A DNA stretch of 64,000 nt from Methanospirillum lacunae (GTDB lineage Archaea > Halobacteriota > Methanomicrobia > Methanomicrobiales > Methanospirillaceae). Of the stretch, positions 26,895-36,184 are shown piece after piece; position 1 is the first letter of the stretch; each line of letters begins with the position of its first letter. The stretch is from assembly GCF_046195335.1 (NCBI RefSeq), contig NZ_CP176093.1. One strand, given 5' to 3'. The position numbers were made by a program, and so were the translations under genes. The notes beneath the pieces were generated by a model. It worked only from the letters and a program-made list of their open reading frames with translations. It searched no databases and was not told the DNA's origin.

Positions 26895-28042
26895 TATACA
26901 AGGCCCTCTATAACATCAGCCACAAGTCTGCACTGCTCCATGGTGTTCAGATACGAAAGACTTATTCTGACACAACCTTGTCCATTGGTTAATCTCTGAT
27001 GAATCCACGGAGCACAATGCAGACCAGTCCGGGTTACCACGTTATATTTTCTTCCCAGAATCAGACCTACGTCTTCCGGATCGACTCCGGATATATTAAA
27101 TGAGAAGATCGGGGTATCAGGATCAGGTGAATACAGAATCACATTATCCAGGTCAGATAACCGCTTCGAAAGATACCGAGACATTTCATCAAGATGCAAA
27201 CATATCCTGTCAAAACCAATTCCGGACACATAGTCAATTCCTGCAGTCAGGGCAGCAATACCGGGAAAGTTGGGAGTTCCTGCCTCAAATCGTGCAGGCA
27301 TTTCTGCTGGATGATCCGGGGAAGCAGAATCAAATCCGGTACCACCCTGGTGAAGAGAGAGAACTGATTCAGGTGTTCGTATAAAAAATCCACCGATTCC
27401 GGGAATTCCAAAGAGGTATTTATGACCGGTAAAAACAAAGGCATCAACAGGGATTTCAGATAACCGGATCGGGATCTGTCCGGCAGTCTGTGAACCATCG
27501 ATTATAGAGAAGACGTCTTCTTCATGGAGTAATCTACAGATTTCAGTTATATCCTGTACTGCTCCGGTTACATTACTGCCATGATTTATCACCGCAAGCC
27601 GGGTCTCCGGAGTAATGGCTTCACGAATCAAATCCGGATTGATATGGCCTCCCGAGTCTGCCGGAATAATAGAGAGGGAGATCTTTTCTGCCTTTTTTAG
27701 AGTTAATAAAGGGCGGATTACAGAATTATGTTCCAGTTCTGTCGTGATCACATGAAAAGGAGTGTTCAATCCAGTAGCAAATCCGTGAATCAGGATATTA
27801 AGTGAATCTGTTGCATTTGATGTGAATACCCATTCAGATGGATCATCGGTTTGAAAAAAAGAAGATAGTGCCTTCCGGCCCTCATCTGGATAGGAGATCA
27901 ATCCTTCTAATGTTGTCCTCCCTGATTCCAGATAAGGTAATGAAGATGACTGTGCTACCGCATCCAGTACACAGGGGGGTTTAGGCCAGGTACTTGCAGC
28001 ATTATTCAGATAAACCAGGTTCTTGATATCCGCGTGCTGCAC
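26894..28042 (-). CDS. Cysteine desulfurase (class V aminotransferase, SufS/CsdA-like)
   Basis: This PLP enzyme removes sulfur from cysteine as persulfide. It has YLNNAASTWPKPP at the start, a TELEHNSVIRPL block with the His that stacks on PLP, IDGSQTAGQIP with the PLP aspartate, the lysine in FTGHKYLFG, and the cysteine-bearing loop TRTGLHCAPWIH. I place the start at GTG 28042, eight bases beyond the moaE stop, because CAGGAG lies about 11 bases upstream; a longer frame from 28090 would overlap moaE. Length is then 382. It should supply sulfur to the MoaE and ThiF neighbours or the divergent thiI. Confidence 0.85.
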   Translation of the reverse strand: MQHADIKNLVYLNNAASTWPKPPCVLDAVAQSSSLPYLESGRTTLEGLISYPDEGRKALSSFFQTDDPSEWVFTSNATDSLNILIHGFATGLNTPFHVITTELEHNSVIRPLLTLKKAEKISLSIIPADSGGHINPDLIREAITPETRLAVINHGSNVTGAVQDITEICRLLHEEDVFSIIDGSQTAGQIPIRLSEIPVDAFVFTGHKYLFGIPGIGGFFIRTPESVLSLHQGGTGFDSASPDHPAEMPARFEAGTPNFPGIAALTAGIDYVSGIGFDRICLHLDEMSRYLSKRLSDLDNVILYSPDPDTPIFSFNISGVDPEDVGLILGRKYNVVTRTGLHCAPWIHQRLTNGQGCVRISLSYLNTMEQCRLVADVIEGLV

Positions 28043-28049
28043 GATCTGA

Positions 28050-28454
28050 TTACTCTCCTGCCCCCGGGACCCACCGTACTTTATCGCCAAATAGTTCAGC
28101 TTTCCATATAGGAACCCTGACTTTTAATTCATCGATAAGATATCGTGATGCTGCATATCCCACATCTCGATGGCTGGATGCGACCGTGATGAGTACGATC
28201 ACTTCACCCACTTTCATAGGACCATACCGGTGGATAACCTGAACACGGGTGAGATCCCACTTCTCTTCAGCCTCCGATATTATCTTATGAATCTCCTTTT
28301 CTGCCTCTTCCTTATCTGTTTCAAGTCGCAGAACATCCATCCCGTCATTTCTCACTGTGCCTGCGAAGATAAGAACAGCCCCGGTATCAGGTCCGACATT
28401 CTCAAAAACCTGGGAGAGATCTATGGGTTCTTCCTGCATCCGGTACATACTCAT
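28050..28454 (-). CDS. moaE: Molybdopterin synthase catalytic subunit MoaE
   Basis: MoaE inserts sulfur from MoaD thiocarboxylate into precursor Z, making the dithiolene of molybdopterin. The 134-residue protein has GAVLIFAGTVRND, HRYGPMKVGEVIVLITVAS and the catalytic lysine in VPIWKAELFG. Methanogens need the cofactor for Mo/W formylmethanofuran and formate dehydrogenases. It lies between the desulfurase and the ThiF/MoeB gene in one leftward group. A MoaD gene is not seen here. Confidence 0.92.
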   Translation of the reverse strand: MSMYRMQEEPIDLSQVFENVGPDTGAVLIFAGTVRNDGMDVLRLETDKEEAEKEIHKIISEAEEKWDLTRVQVIHRYGPMKVGEVIVLITVASSHRDVGYAASRYLIDELKVRVPIWKAELFGDKVRWVPGAGE

Positions 28455-28538
28455 TAACCAATATTTATGGGGTCTGTTCCTATAATGGATCTATCCTTCA
28501 GGCAACGTAAAGGCTCATTAAAACGTATTACCGTTTAC

Positions 28539-29291
28539 TTAACCAGAAAATTTACATTTCCAACATACTGGACAGTGAGGATCTCTTCTGACCTGAAAGT
28601 TCTCTATAGAACCCTGTTCCCCATCCCAGAGAACAAGTCTACCTGCCTGAATCCTGCCGGTCCCGGTGATCATCTTAATTACTTCATTCGCTTCCATAAG
28701 ACCAATAATGCCGGCTGTGACACCAAGCACAGGAACAACCGGATATCTAGGCGAATGATGGATGAAACACTGCAGACAGGCCGTATCACCGGGAATTATC
28801 ACCATCATCTGTCCCTTTAGCCCGTGAACAGCCCCATGGACAAACGGGACTTTGTTCCTGACACAATAGGAATTCAGAACCCGGCGGGTTTCCATAGAGT
28901 CAACAGCATCTACTATGATATCTGCACCTTTTGCAAGGATAGGAAGAGAATTTGAGGCAATAGATTCATGGATCGCATGAATAGAAATCTCAGGATTTAG
29001 AGAGTGAAGTTTTTCTTGTGCAGAAGTTATTTTCTCTCTGCCGATGTCATCAGACCAGTGTAGAATCTGGCGGTTCAGATTGGATAATGCCACGGTGTCC
29101 TGATCAACAATAGTCAGAGTCCCAACTCCAGCTGCTGCAAGATACAAGGTTATTGGAGATCCAAGACCACCACAACCTGCGATGAATACATGGCTTTTTT
29201 TGAGAGCTTCCTGTCCTTTTGATCCAAATATCAGGATCTGACGGAGATAACGTTCTCTCTCATTATCTGATAACGTAAAATCTGAAGACAA
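28539..29291 (-). CDS. ThiF/MoeB-family sulfur-carrier adenylyltransferase
   Basis: This E1-like enzyme activates the C-terminal GG of a sulfur-carrier protein (MoaD or ThiS) by adenylation. The 250-residue protein shows AGCGGLGSPITLYLAAAGVG (nucleotide loop), SNLNRQILH, DAVDSMETRRVLN, and zinc cysteines in CLQC and CPVCWKC. Start is TTG 29291, supported by GGAG about 8 bases upstream. No rhodanese domain follows, so sulfur must come from another protein, plausibly the desulfurase two genes downstream. Confidence 0.9.
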   Translation of the reverse strand: MSSDFTLSDNERERYLRQILIFGSKGQEALKKSHVFIAGCGGLGSPITLYLAAAGVGTLTIVDQDTVALSNLNRQILHWSDDIGREKITSAQEKLHSLNPEISIHAIHESIASNSLPILAKGADIIVDAVDSMETRRVLNSYCVRNKVPFVHGAVHGLKGQMMVIIPGDTACLQCFIHHSPRYPVVPVLGVTAGIIGLMEANEVIKMITGTGRIQAGRLVLWDGEQGSIENFQVRRDPHCPVCWKCKFSG

Positions 29292-29908
29292 TTGACGTAC
29301 TCCATGGTGATTACTAATGAATTCACACTATAACCATTCAATCTCCAAAATATTTGAGTAGGAACAGAGGAGGGCAGGATATGCCCCCCATATGGCAATG
29401 GCATATACAAAGCGGACGGTACAGGTTTATTATATAGAATTTGGCATCAGGCTGGTACCATTACATATGGCATTGAGGTTATGCATGTGCCAACAATAAT
29501 TTCCCCGCTTGAGCTCCCTGGGATATGGAATCTCATACACCACTCCGACCCCATATTCCTGGGAATAATATTCTTCATTGTCTGGCAGTGAAGCCAGAAT
29601 TCCTGCATTTATTTGAGGATTCATATCTACCTCGTGTCCACCATGTGAACATACAATTGTCAACTTCCAGAGAAATAGTCCCACCAGTAGCGGCAGCTCT
29701 TACCATATTCCGGATGGGCTTATAAATAAGAGTCATTAAACAAATCATTCAGATATCAAAGATTTTCTAAATAACGAGCCAAACATATTGCCTCATTCTC
29801 ATACCTTTTAACCACCAAGAAGAAATTCTATTCAGATTTGAACCCAAAAGTTGATGCATTACAATCATCTGACAATGGACATTCTGATTTTATCTGAACG
29901 GAACTTGT
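29292..29908. other. Divergent intergenic region between ThiF/MoeB and ThiI genes
   Basis: The region separates two divergent sulfur-transfer operons. A leftward frame of 84 codons (29430-29684) exists, but it has no signal, motif or supporting ribosome-binding site. I treat it as unproven. Otherwise the DNA is AT-rich and should contain both promoters. Confidence 0.4.
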
Positions 29909-31006
29909 ATGAACACTGATATTTGGTTAGTTAGATATTCTGAAATATTTCTAAAAAGTGAACCTGTCAGGAGATCATGGGAGGATATCCTAATCAGGTC
30001 ACTGTCGGGCAGATTGCCAGACTGCGATGTGACCAGGGAGAGAGGGCGTATATGGATATCAGGACCAGTAAATCCAGACCAGCTCAGATATACATTTGGT
30101 GTGCATTCCTTTTCTCCATGTAAAAAAGAATCTCTCACCAATATAAAAGAACAAATAATCAGGTTTGCTGGAGAGACTGGTATCAGGAATGCATCCACCT
30201 TTGCTCTTAGAATCCACCGGACAGGAGAACATTCCTTTACTTCCCAGGAACTAGCACGGGATCTTGGAGATCATGTGAGAATTTTTTACCCATCGTTACG
30301 CGTAGACCTTAAAAATCCAGAGTACGAACTACATATTGAAGTCAGGGAACGGAATTGTTATTTTTACACCGAAATATTCCCCGGACCAGGTGGAGTGCCC
30401 CCTGGTGCATCAGGAACCCTTGTTGCCCTTCATTCAGGTGGCATTGATTCGCCTGTTGCGATGTATATGATGATGAAACGGGGTTGTAAAATCATCCCGG
30501 TCTACATAAAAATCGCCCCATTTCATGATGACAGTTCAGAAGAGAGGGCACGTCTCATCGTTGAGCATCTCAGAAGATATCAACCAGATCTCTCAATTCA
30601 GGTGATCGAAGATGGCCAGGTGTATGCAAACCGCATGCAACTCAAAAAGAAAGGTATGGAAAAGTATGCATGTGTTCTCTGCAAACGACATCTCTATCGT
30701 ATTGCTGAAGAGATAGCACAAAAATCAGGAGCAAAAGGAATTGTTACCGGGGAATCTCTTGGCCAGGTCGCCTCCCAGACACTTGATAATCTCTTTGTTC
30801 TTGATGATGCTATTGATATGCCGGTGTATCGCCCACTCATCGGATATGATAAAGAGGAGACAATAAACATTGCACGTACCATCGGAACATTTGATCTTTC
30901 AATCATGCAGGTCCCGTCATGCTGCTGTGCTATCCCGTTTAAACCGGCTACAACATCAGAACGGGGAAGGATCAATGAGATAGAAAAGAATCTTTACAAC
31001 AAGTAA
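29909..31006 (+). CDS. thiI: ThiI-like tRNA sulfurtransferase (4-thiouridine synthase)
   Basis: The 365-residue protein has an N-terminal ferredoxin-like and THUMP region (about residues 1-160) and a PP-loop ATPase domain with LHSGGIDSPVAMYMM (near 176). A CVLCKR cysteine pair near 252 and a CCCAIP cluster near 340 may hold an Fe-S cluster or persulfide. ThiI thiolates U8 in tRNA and, in some organisms, serves thiamine synthesis. As in other archaea there is no rhodanese domain. It heads a rightward operon with LarE. Confidence 0.9.
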   Translation: MNTDIWLVRYSEIFLKSEPVRRSWEDILIRSLSGRLPDCDVTRERGRIWISGPVNPDQLRYTFGVHSFSPCKKESLTNIKEQIIRFAGETGIRNASTFALRIHRTGEHSFTSQELARDLGDHVRIFYPSLRVDLKNPEYELHIEVRERNCYFYTEIFPGPGGVPPGASGTLVALHSGGIDSPVAMYMMMKRGCKIIPVYIKIAPFHDDSSEERARLIVEHLRRYQPDLSIQVIEDGQVYANRMQLKKKGMEKYACVLCKRHLYRIAEEIAQKSGAKGIVTGESLGQVASQTLDNLFVLDDAIDMPVYRPLIGYDKEETINIARTIGTFDLSIMQVPSCCCAIPFKPATTSERGRINEIEKNLYNK

Positions 31007-31054
31007 GGCTTTGAAATCTTTGGTAATGTAGATAATACGCAGGAAGAAAAACCC

Positions 31055-31858
31055 ATGGACCTTTCAACTAAACTCTCCAGACTTGAAGAACTCATCAGGA
31101 ATAAGGCACCGATTCTTATTGCGTACTCAGGAGGAGTGGATAGTTCACTCCTGGCTGCAGTAGCACAGGAAATTCTTGGATCTGATAACGCCCGCTGTGT
31201 CCTTGTAGACGGGCCTGAAGTTCCACGCAGAGGAGTTGCAGAAGCGATATCAAACGCAAGATCACTGGGATTAAATCTTGAGATAATCAAGGGAGAGTCA
31301 CTTTCTAAAGACCTGAAACAGATCAACCCATCAGACCGATGCAGACACTGCAAGATAGGTACATATCAAATCCTTGCAGAGGCAGCTAAACGATACGGAA
31401 GTAATTCAATCGCAGATGGAGCAAACATTTCAGATCTGGGAGAACACCGCCCGGGAATCGAGGCCTTCAGCTCATGTGGTGTGATTCACCCTTTCATTAT
31501 GGCAGAGATCACAAAACAGGATATCAGGGAGATCGCACGGTTGAAAGGACTCCCATTCTGGGATAAACCGTCATCGGCTTGCCTGTATTCCCGCATTCCA
31601 TATGGCGACGAGATAACAGACAAAAAGCTGCAGATGATAGAGGAGAGTGAAGAATTACTCACGAATCTCGGATTTAAACAAGTCAGAGTGCGTCATCACG
31701 GAAATATTGCTCGAATAGAGGTACAGCCTGAAGATATGCTCAAAATTATTGGCCTGAAAGCAGACATCGAGATGAAAATTCGTAAGATAGGGTTCTCATA
31801 TGTTACATTAGACCTTAGAGGATACCGATCAGGAAGCATGGACGAAGTGCTGTCATAG
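31055..31858 (+). CDS. larE: LarE-family ATP-dependent sulfur transferase
   Basis: The 267-residue PP-loop protein shows IAYSGGVDSSLLAAVA near residue 22, SDRCRHCKIGTY near 93 and PSSACLYSRIPYG near 175, the LarE family pattern. In lactate racemase maturation LarE gives its own cysteine sulfur, or a cluster sulfur, to a pyridine-dicarboxylate cofactor. The PSSAC motif supplies the donor-position cysteine, and the CxxC pair suggests an Fe-S-type member. No larA, B or C is nearby. It follows thiI by 48 bases, so an unlinked thiolation role is possible. Confidence 0.87.
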   Translation: MDLSTKLSRLEELIRNKAPILIAYSGGVDSSLLAAVAQEILGSDNARCVLVDGPEVPRRGVAEAISNARSLGLNLEIIKGESLSKDLKQINPSDRCRHCKIGTYQILAEAAKRYGSNSIADGANISDLGEHRPGIEAFSSCGVIHPFIMAEITKQDIREIARLKGLPFWDKPSSACLYSRIPYGDEITDKKLQMIEESEELLTNLGFKQVRVRHHGNIARIEVQPEDMLKIIGLKADIEMKIRKIGFSYVTLDLRGYRSGSMDEVLS

Positions 31859-31867
31859 TCGTGATAT

Positions 31868-32179
31868 ATGACCGAAACCGGAGAAGGACAGGATATTACC
31901 AGAGTCATCCTGACTTCTGACCGGTTTCGGGCATGGATTGATGATCGGTCTATCGGTCACGTACGGGTCATAAAGCGAATCAACTTTTGTATAATCATCT
32001 CGGCTATACGCCAGATAGCATCGATTCAAAAGAAAGATTCTGAAAATTCCCAGACTATTCGTATATATATTCCCCGATCACTTATGTCTATCAACTCAGA
32101 AAATCTTCAGGTGTTTATTCAGTTTGCAAGAGACTGTGGAAATATCCTGATTGAAATTATAGAGATTGAAGAACTATAA
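31868..32179 (+). CDS. Small protein downstream of larE, unknown function
   Basis: This 103-residue frame begins 9 bases after the larE stop on the same strand. The sequence alternates hydrophobic and charged residues in a compact alpha/beta pattern with a single cysteine and an acidic C-terminus. I do not recognise a family. The close spacing makes it the likely third gene of the thiI-larE operon. Confidence 0.55.
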   Translation: MTETGEGQDITRVILTSDRFRAWIDDRSIGHVRVIKRINFCIIISAIRQIASIQKKDSENSQTIRIYIPRSLMSINSENLQVFIQFARDCGNILIEIIEIEEL

Positions 32180-32487
32180 GATATCAGATTGGTAACCGAA
32201 GTAATTACTACCAAATTCCTTTACAAATCCAGAGTTAGGCACCATATGGATGGGAAAAAGCCGGACTCATGGTACCTACAAACAGGAGGCGTGTATCCTA
32301 GTCAGTATTTCACCCGTACAATGAGGAAATTCAAATATACGTCTTCTAACAGATAACGTACAGTCAAAGCGAGAATATTCTAATAATATTTCGAGATAAG
32401 TCAGAAAACATAGTTACTTTGTTTGAATGAGGACCATCAGGCACCAGATCTCATTCAGGAACCAATAATTCAGAAGATAGAATTCCC
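32180..32487. other. Intergenic region, no recognised feature
   Basis: About 300 AT-rich bases separate the larE operon from the next gene. No convincing frame, hairpin or RNA gene is visible. A promoter for the downstream gene is expected, but I cannot single out a TATA element. Confidence 0.4.
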
Positions 32488-33408
32488 ATGAGTCTGAAAT
32501 ATAGTATAAACAGGGCGGTGGAGATCACTCACTCGTTACCTGAAACAATCATAGATTCAAGGTTCTTAACTCATGAAGAGGACAGTTCCTATTCGCCGCC
32601 AATGGGGGTTACCCCCGGATCCCTGGAACATGTTATTTTTATTACCCTGACCCTCTCAATTGACAATGGTCTCCATTCCTCTATACTCTGGGATTCTTCA
32701 CGGCAGGCATATGAGTCAGAGCAGACCAGATATCTCTTTTCTCCAGAGTCCCTTTTCAGTGAAGAACTAGATCAGGTCAGATATGATCTGAAAAATCTCA
32801 ACATGGGAGGGACTAAAAATAAAAACGCGGAGATATGGAAGAATGCAGGCTCATATCTATTTCAGAAGTGGGGAGGAGATCCTAGAAATTTCCTCAGGTC
32901 ATGCCAGTGGAATGGGCCTGAAATTCTGAACCGGATGATATCAGCCAGGTATCATGAGGCATACGACTTCCAGCATTTCATCGGGGAGAGAAAAGGCATG
33001 TTATGGCTTTCACTGCTCAAAAACGATGCCGGGATTGATACACTCACGAATCTGAATAAAATTCCGCTGCTCACTGATATTCATATCGTCAGGGCAAGTA
33101 TTGCCCTCGGGCTGGCATATGGTTCATACTCAGGACAGATCTCGTTGATATCTCAAAAAGTCAGAGAATTATGGGAAGAGGCACTAACTCAGAACGGATC
33201 GGACAAGGATGGAATTACCACATTTGATCTGTCAGAAGTGCTTCGGAATCTTTCCAGAAACGGATGTTCACACAAAGATGGAAAGCGAACCAGATGCCAG
33301 CATTTTGAAGAATGCCCATTCAACCGATTCTGTGTGGAAGGTCTCTTTGCTCTTGAAAATAAGGGAGTTCTTATCGATACAATGAGCCAAAGTAATCCTA
33401 CAAAATGA
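32488..33408 (+). CDS. Putative Fe-S protein, possibly HhH-GPD-related
   Basis: This 306-residue cytoplasmic protein is largely helical and ends with four cysteines spaced C-x9-C-x5-C-x5-C (about residues 261-283; GCSHKDGKRTRC then ECPFNRFC). The arrangement recalls the Fe-S cluster loop at the end of endonuclease III-type glycosylases, though there the spacing is C-x6-C-x2-C-x5-C. An N-terminal helical domain is present, but I see no clear helix-hairpin-helix with catalytic Lys/Asp. Function is unknown; DNA or RNA binding is a guess. Confidence 0.55.
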   Translation: MSLKYSINRAVEITHSLPETIIDSRFLTHEEDSSYSPPMGVTPGSLEHVIFITLTLSIDNGLHSSILWDSSRQAYESEQTRYLFSPESLFSEELDQVRYDLKNLNMGGTKNKNAEIWKNAGSYLFQKWGGDPRNFLRSCQWNGPEILNRMISARYHEAYDFQHFIGERKGMLWLSLLKNDAGIDTLTNLNKIPLLTDIHIVRASIALGLAYGSYSGQISLISQKVRELWEEALTQNGSDKDGITTFDLSEVLRNLSRNGCSHKDGKRTRCQHFEECPFNRFCVEGLFALENKGVLIDTMSQSNPTK

Positions 33409-33744
33409 TAGATTGAAGCATTGTCTATCAAATCAAAATATCTCCTCAATTCCCTCATATAAAATCCCTCTCTTTTATCCAGCCACGCAATCAGATATGA
33501 TTATTGAATATGAAATTATATCAAGAGTATTTCAGGTGATTCTCCCGGTCTGATCAATGGACGTTTTCAGTCCTGAATTTCAACATACAGCAATCTCTTC
33601 TTCGGGAAAAGTGATAGGAATTTCTGTAATCCGGAGAGGAAGACCGGGAAACGATGGTTCAGTTAAACAAAATTTTCATGAAAACCAAATAGGTATATAA
33701 TAATAGGCTTCACAGGAATACAATAAATACGCGAACTGTATACC
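33409..33744. other. Intergenic region with promoter for the AEC carriers
   Basis: The stretch has no convincing gene. Near its right end is an AT-rich TATA-like block (tatataataatagg, about 33691-33705) roughly 40 bases before the next ATG, which lacks a clear ribosome-binding site. Confidence 0.4.
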
Positions 33745-34692
33745 ATGGAACAACTATACCCCCTTATCCGTTCGGTTTCTATCTTCTTTTTATTAGTTTT
33801 GTTTATTCAGATCTTAAAACGGAGAGGTTTTTTTGAAACAGGTAATACCGCAATTTTTGGAAAGGTGATTACAGAGATCATACTTCCGATTACTATTTTC
33901 TCAACGCTGGCAGTAGGAGAGATTAAACCACAATTAATTTATGCATCACTCATTTACCTTGTTGCCAGCCTCCTCATCTGTTGTATCGCCTACATTATCT
34001 GTACATTATTCCACTTTTCAAACCCGATTACAGGAACAATCGTCATTCTTGCAGGATTTGGAAGTACCTCAACTATCGCATATCCGCTTATTAGCCAGAC
34101 GTATGGCATAAATAGTGAAGCAATGACAAGTGCTCTGATTATTGGTGAATTTGGATCATGTATTCCATTTTTTACAATTGGAATCCTGATTGTTGCATAT
34201 TTTGGCCAAAGATCAAGAGGGAGTCTTTTTTATAATAATATAATAGCATTTTTCAGATCTCCTATCTTTATCTCTTTGATTGCTGGATTGGTAGTTTCCC
34301 AGATTCCCACCCTTTCCACTTTAATGACATCACCATTTTTTACAAGTTTTTTTGAATATTTTAATAACGGGTTTGAAATGCTCGTTGCCATTACGATTGG
34401 TCTGATGCTTAAACCAATAAAAATCAATGATATTCTCATATATATGGCAATCACCCTCCCTCTGGCATTAATTTGTCTCCCACTATTAGTCTATGCAGGA
34501 GCAACCCTGACCCAAACACCCTCTCTGATCCGGGAAATTCTGGTAATAGAAGCGGCAGTTCCTTCAGGAACTGTAGCAGCAGTTATGGCTGAAAGATATG
34601 GATGTGACGGATCTCTGGCTTCTACTATTGTGATAATTTCGTTTTTGCTCAGCCTGGTAACGATTCCTCTGATTTCAATTACTCTTTTATAA
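33745..34692 (+). CDS. AEC-family (auxin efflux carrier-like) transporter, copy 1
   Basis: This 315-residue membrane protein has about ten hydrophobic segments and the AEC pattern: RRGFFETGNTAIFGKVITEI near residue 26 followed by LPITIFSTLA, a glycine-rich GFGSTSTIAYPLI near 108 and the late EAAVPSGTVAAVMAERYGCD. AEC carriers export or exchange small organic acids or other anions. A close paralogue follows 129 bases later. The nitrogenase-like operon lies downstream in the same direction. Confidence 0.78.
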   Translation: MEQLYPLIRSVSIFFLLVLFIQILKRRGFFETGNTAIFGKVITEIILPITIFSTLAVGEIKPQLIYASLIYLVASLLICCIAYIICTLFHFSNPITGTIVILAGFGSTSTIAYPLISQTYGINSEAMTSALIIGEFGSCIPFFTIGILIVAYFGQRSRGSLFYNNIIAFFRSPIFISLIAGLVVSQIPTLSTLMTSPFFTSFFEYFNNGFEMLVAITIGLMLKPIKINDILIYMAITLPLALICLPLLVYAGATLTQTPSLIREILVIEAAVPSGTVAAVMAERYGCDGSLASTIVIISFLLSLVTIPLISITLL

Positions 34693-34821
34693 TGAAAAAA
34701 GGTGAAATATGAAACAAAACATGTCAGATACCAGGGTCATTTTCGTACTATTTCAAAAAATAACCCCAAATAATATTTCCCGATCTCAAACAGAGGGGCA
34801 TCGTTTCAGGGGCAGATTCTG

Positions 34822-35814
34822 ATGACAACTGTTATTTCACTACAGCCAATCTATCAATTTGTATTAATTGCACTCATAATCATTGGCTCAATTAAATATT
34901 TAAAATACAGAGGGTTCTTCACCGATGATGATCAGTCAGTTTTTGATAAACTAGTAACTGAATTAGCACTTCCAGCAGTTATTTTTTCTTCCCTTGCGAA
35001 ACTTGAGTTTTCGATTAGTACCATCGCACCTGCTTGTGTGCTCTTTATTACTTTGTTACTGGCTTTAATTATTGCATACATTTTTTGTCGTATCTGCAAA
35101 TTTTCTCGGCCGATTTCTGGGACGATAATTATGGCCTCTGGATTTGGTAGTACTGCAACAATGGCGAGTCCCCTTATTTATGAATTATTTAGCTCACAAC
35201 CAGATGTCATTCAAAAAGGGCTTACTATCGGAACATTAGGATCCGCTATTCCCTTTTTCACACTGGGAGTAATTATTGCTTCGTATTTCGGAGCTCAATA
35301 TGCAGAAAGAGAGGTCAGGATATCATATACATTAAAAAACTTTTTCATGACCCCTATCTTTATCTCCTTTATTGTTGGGATACTGGTAGCTTTTCTGCTT
35401 CAAGAATTTCATATTCCAGGTACAGTATATTTTGTTGACATTTTTACTAACTTTTTCACAATTATTAGTGTATCAATGAATCTCCTGATCTGGATTGCAT
35501 TAGGCCTCATGCTTCGACCAATTAAAATAAAATTTATTATTCCCATCCTTTTCGTTATCATCTGCATTAAAATGCTATTCGAACCCATTGTTGCAACATT
35601 ATTATCTACATCTCTTGGTTTGTCACTTATTACCCAAAACCTTCTAATCTTGGAAAATGCAATGCCATCAGGTGCAATAGCCGCTGTACTTGCAAGTAGG
35701 TACGGATGTGACAGTTCGCTTGCAGGATGGTTAATTGTTGGAACATATGTAATTTCACTTATTACCATGCCACTTGTTTTTATGGCACTTCAAATAAATT
35801 GCATTTTTTCATAA
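34822..35814 (+). CDS. AEC-family transporter, copy 2
   Basis: This 330-residue paralogue of the preceding carrier has the same landmarks: LKYRGFFTDDDQSVFDKLVT, GFGSTATMASPLI and ENAMPSGAIAAVLASRYGCD. The pair probably arose by tandem duplication and has since diverged widely. It may act as a separate carrier or as part of a heteromeric pair. ATG 34822 has a GGGG stretch about 9 bases upstream. Codons are AT-rich compared with the next operon. Confidence 0.78.
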   Translation: MTTVISLQPIYQFVLIALIIIGSIKYLKYRGFFTDDDQSVFDKLVTELALPAVIFSSLAKLEFSISTIAPACVLFITLLLALIIAYIFCRICKFSRPISGTIIMASGFGSTATMASPLIYELFSSQPDVIQKGLTIGTLGSAIPFFTLGVIIASYFGAQYAEREVRISYTLKNFFMTPIFISFIVGILVAFLLQEFHIPGTVYFVDIFTNFFTIISVSMNLLIWIALGLMLRPIKIKFIIPILFVIICIKMLFEPIVATLLSTSLGLSLITQNLLILENAMPSGAIAAVLASRYGCDSSLAGWLIVGTYVISLITMPLVFMALQINCIFS

Positions 35815-36184
35815 ATAAAGTGGAAATCAAGGACTTGGTGTACCATTCATGAAATGAGTAGTTTTGTATAGGGAGACGGGGCATCTATGTCACAATCATA
35901 ATTATGACCTGGACTCACTATGATAGCGCGATCAGCATCAATGGATGAATGGTTCAGGATTCCAGAGCATGAAAACCTGATTAAAGGGACAGATATCCCA
36001 CCAGTCTGCATGTAATCCATACTCAAAAGAACTGTATTTTCACCCTGATTGTATCAGGTCAATTCTGATCATACCAATAATTGCCTGATCTTTTTCATTT
36101 TTAGAAACATACAGCCATCAGTTGCACCCTTCTTTCGGTTTATCCTTGTTCGTGATGACCTTTGTATCAGAACTTGGAGAAAAC
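35815..36184. promoter_or_regulatory. Upstream region of the nitrogenase-like operon
   Basis: This gene-poor region precedes the NifH-like gene. It holds an imperfect inverted repeat, GTCACAATCATAATTATGAC (35889-35908), about 27 bases after a TATA-like tgtatagg, and a small hairpin CCTGAT-tgt-ATCAGG (about 36043-36057). Its left half-site TCACAAT equals that of the cysE/cysK palindromes but the spacing differs. A 31-codon frame at 35920-36015 is too weak to call. I see no classic NrpR operator (GGAA-N6-TTCC). Confidence 0.35.

Noticed and set aside
29430..29684. 84-codon leftward frame between the ThiF/MoeB and ThiI genes
   Set aside because: It has no ribosome-binding site, motif or coding-like composition, and it lies in a promoter region.
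36060..36184. NrpR-type nitrogen operator before the NifH-like gene
   Set aside because: No GGAA-N6-TTCC site is present, so standard nitrogen control is not supported.
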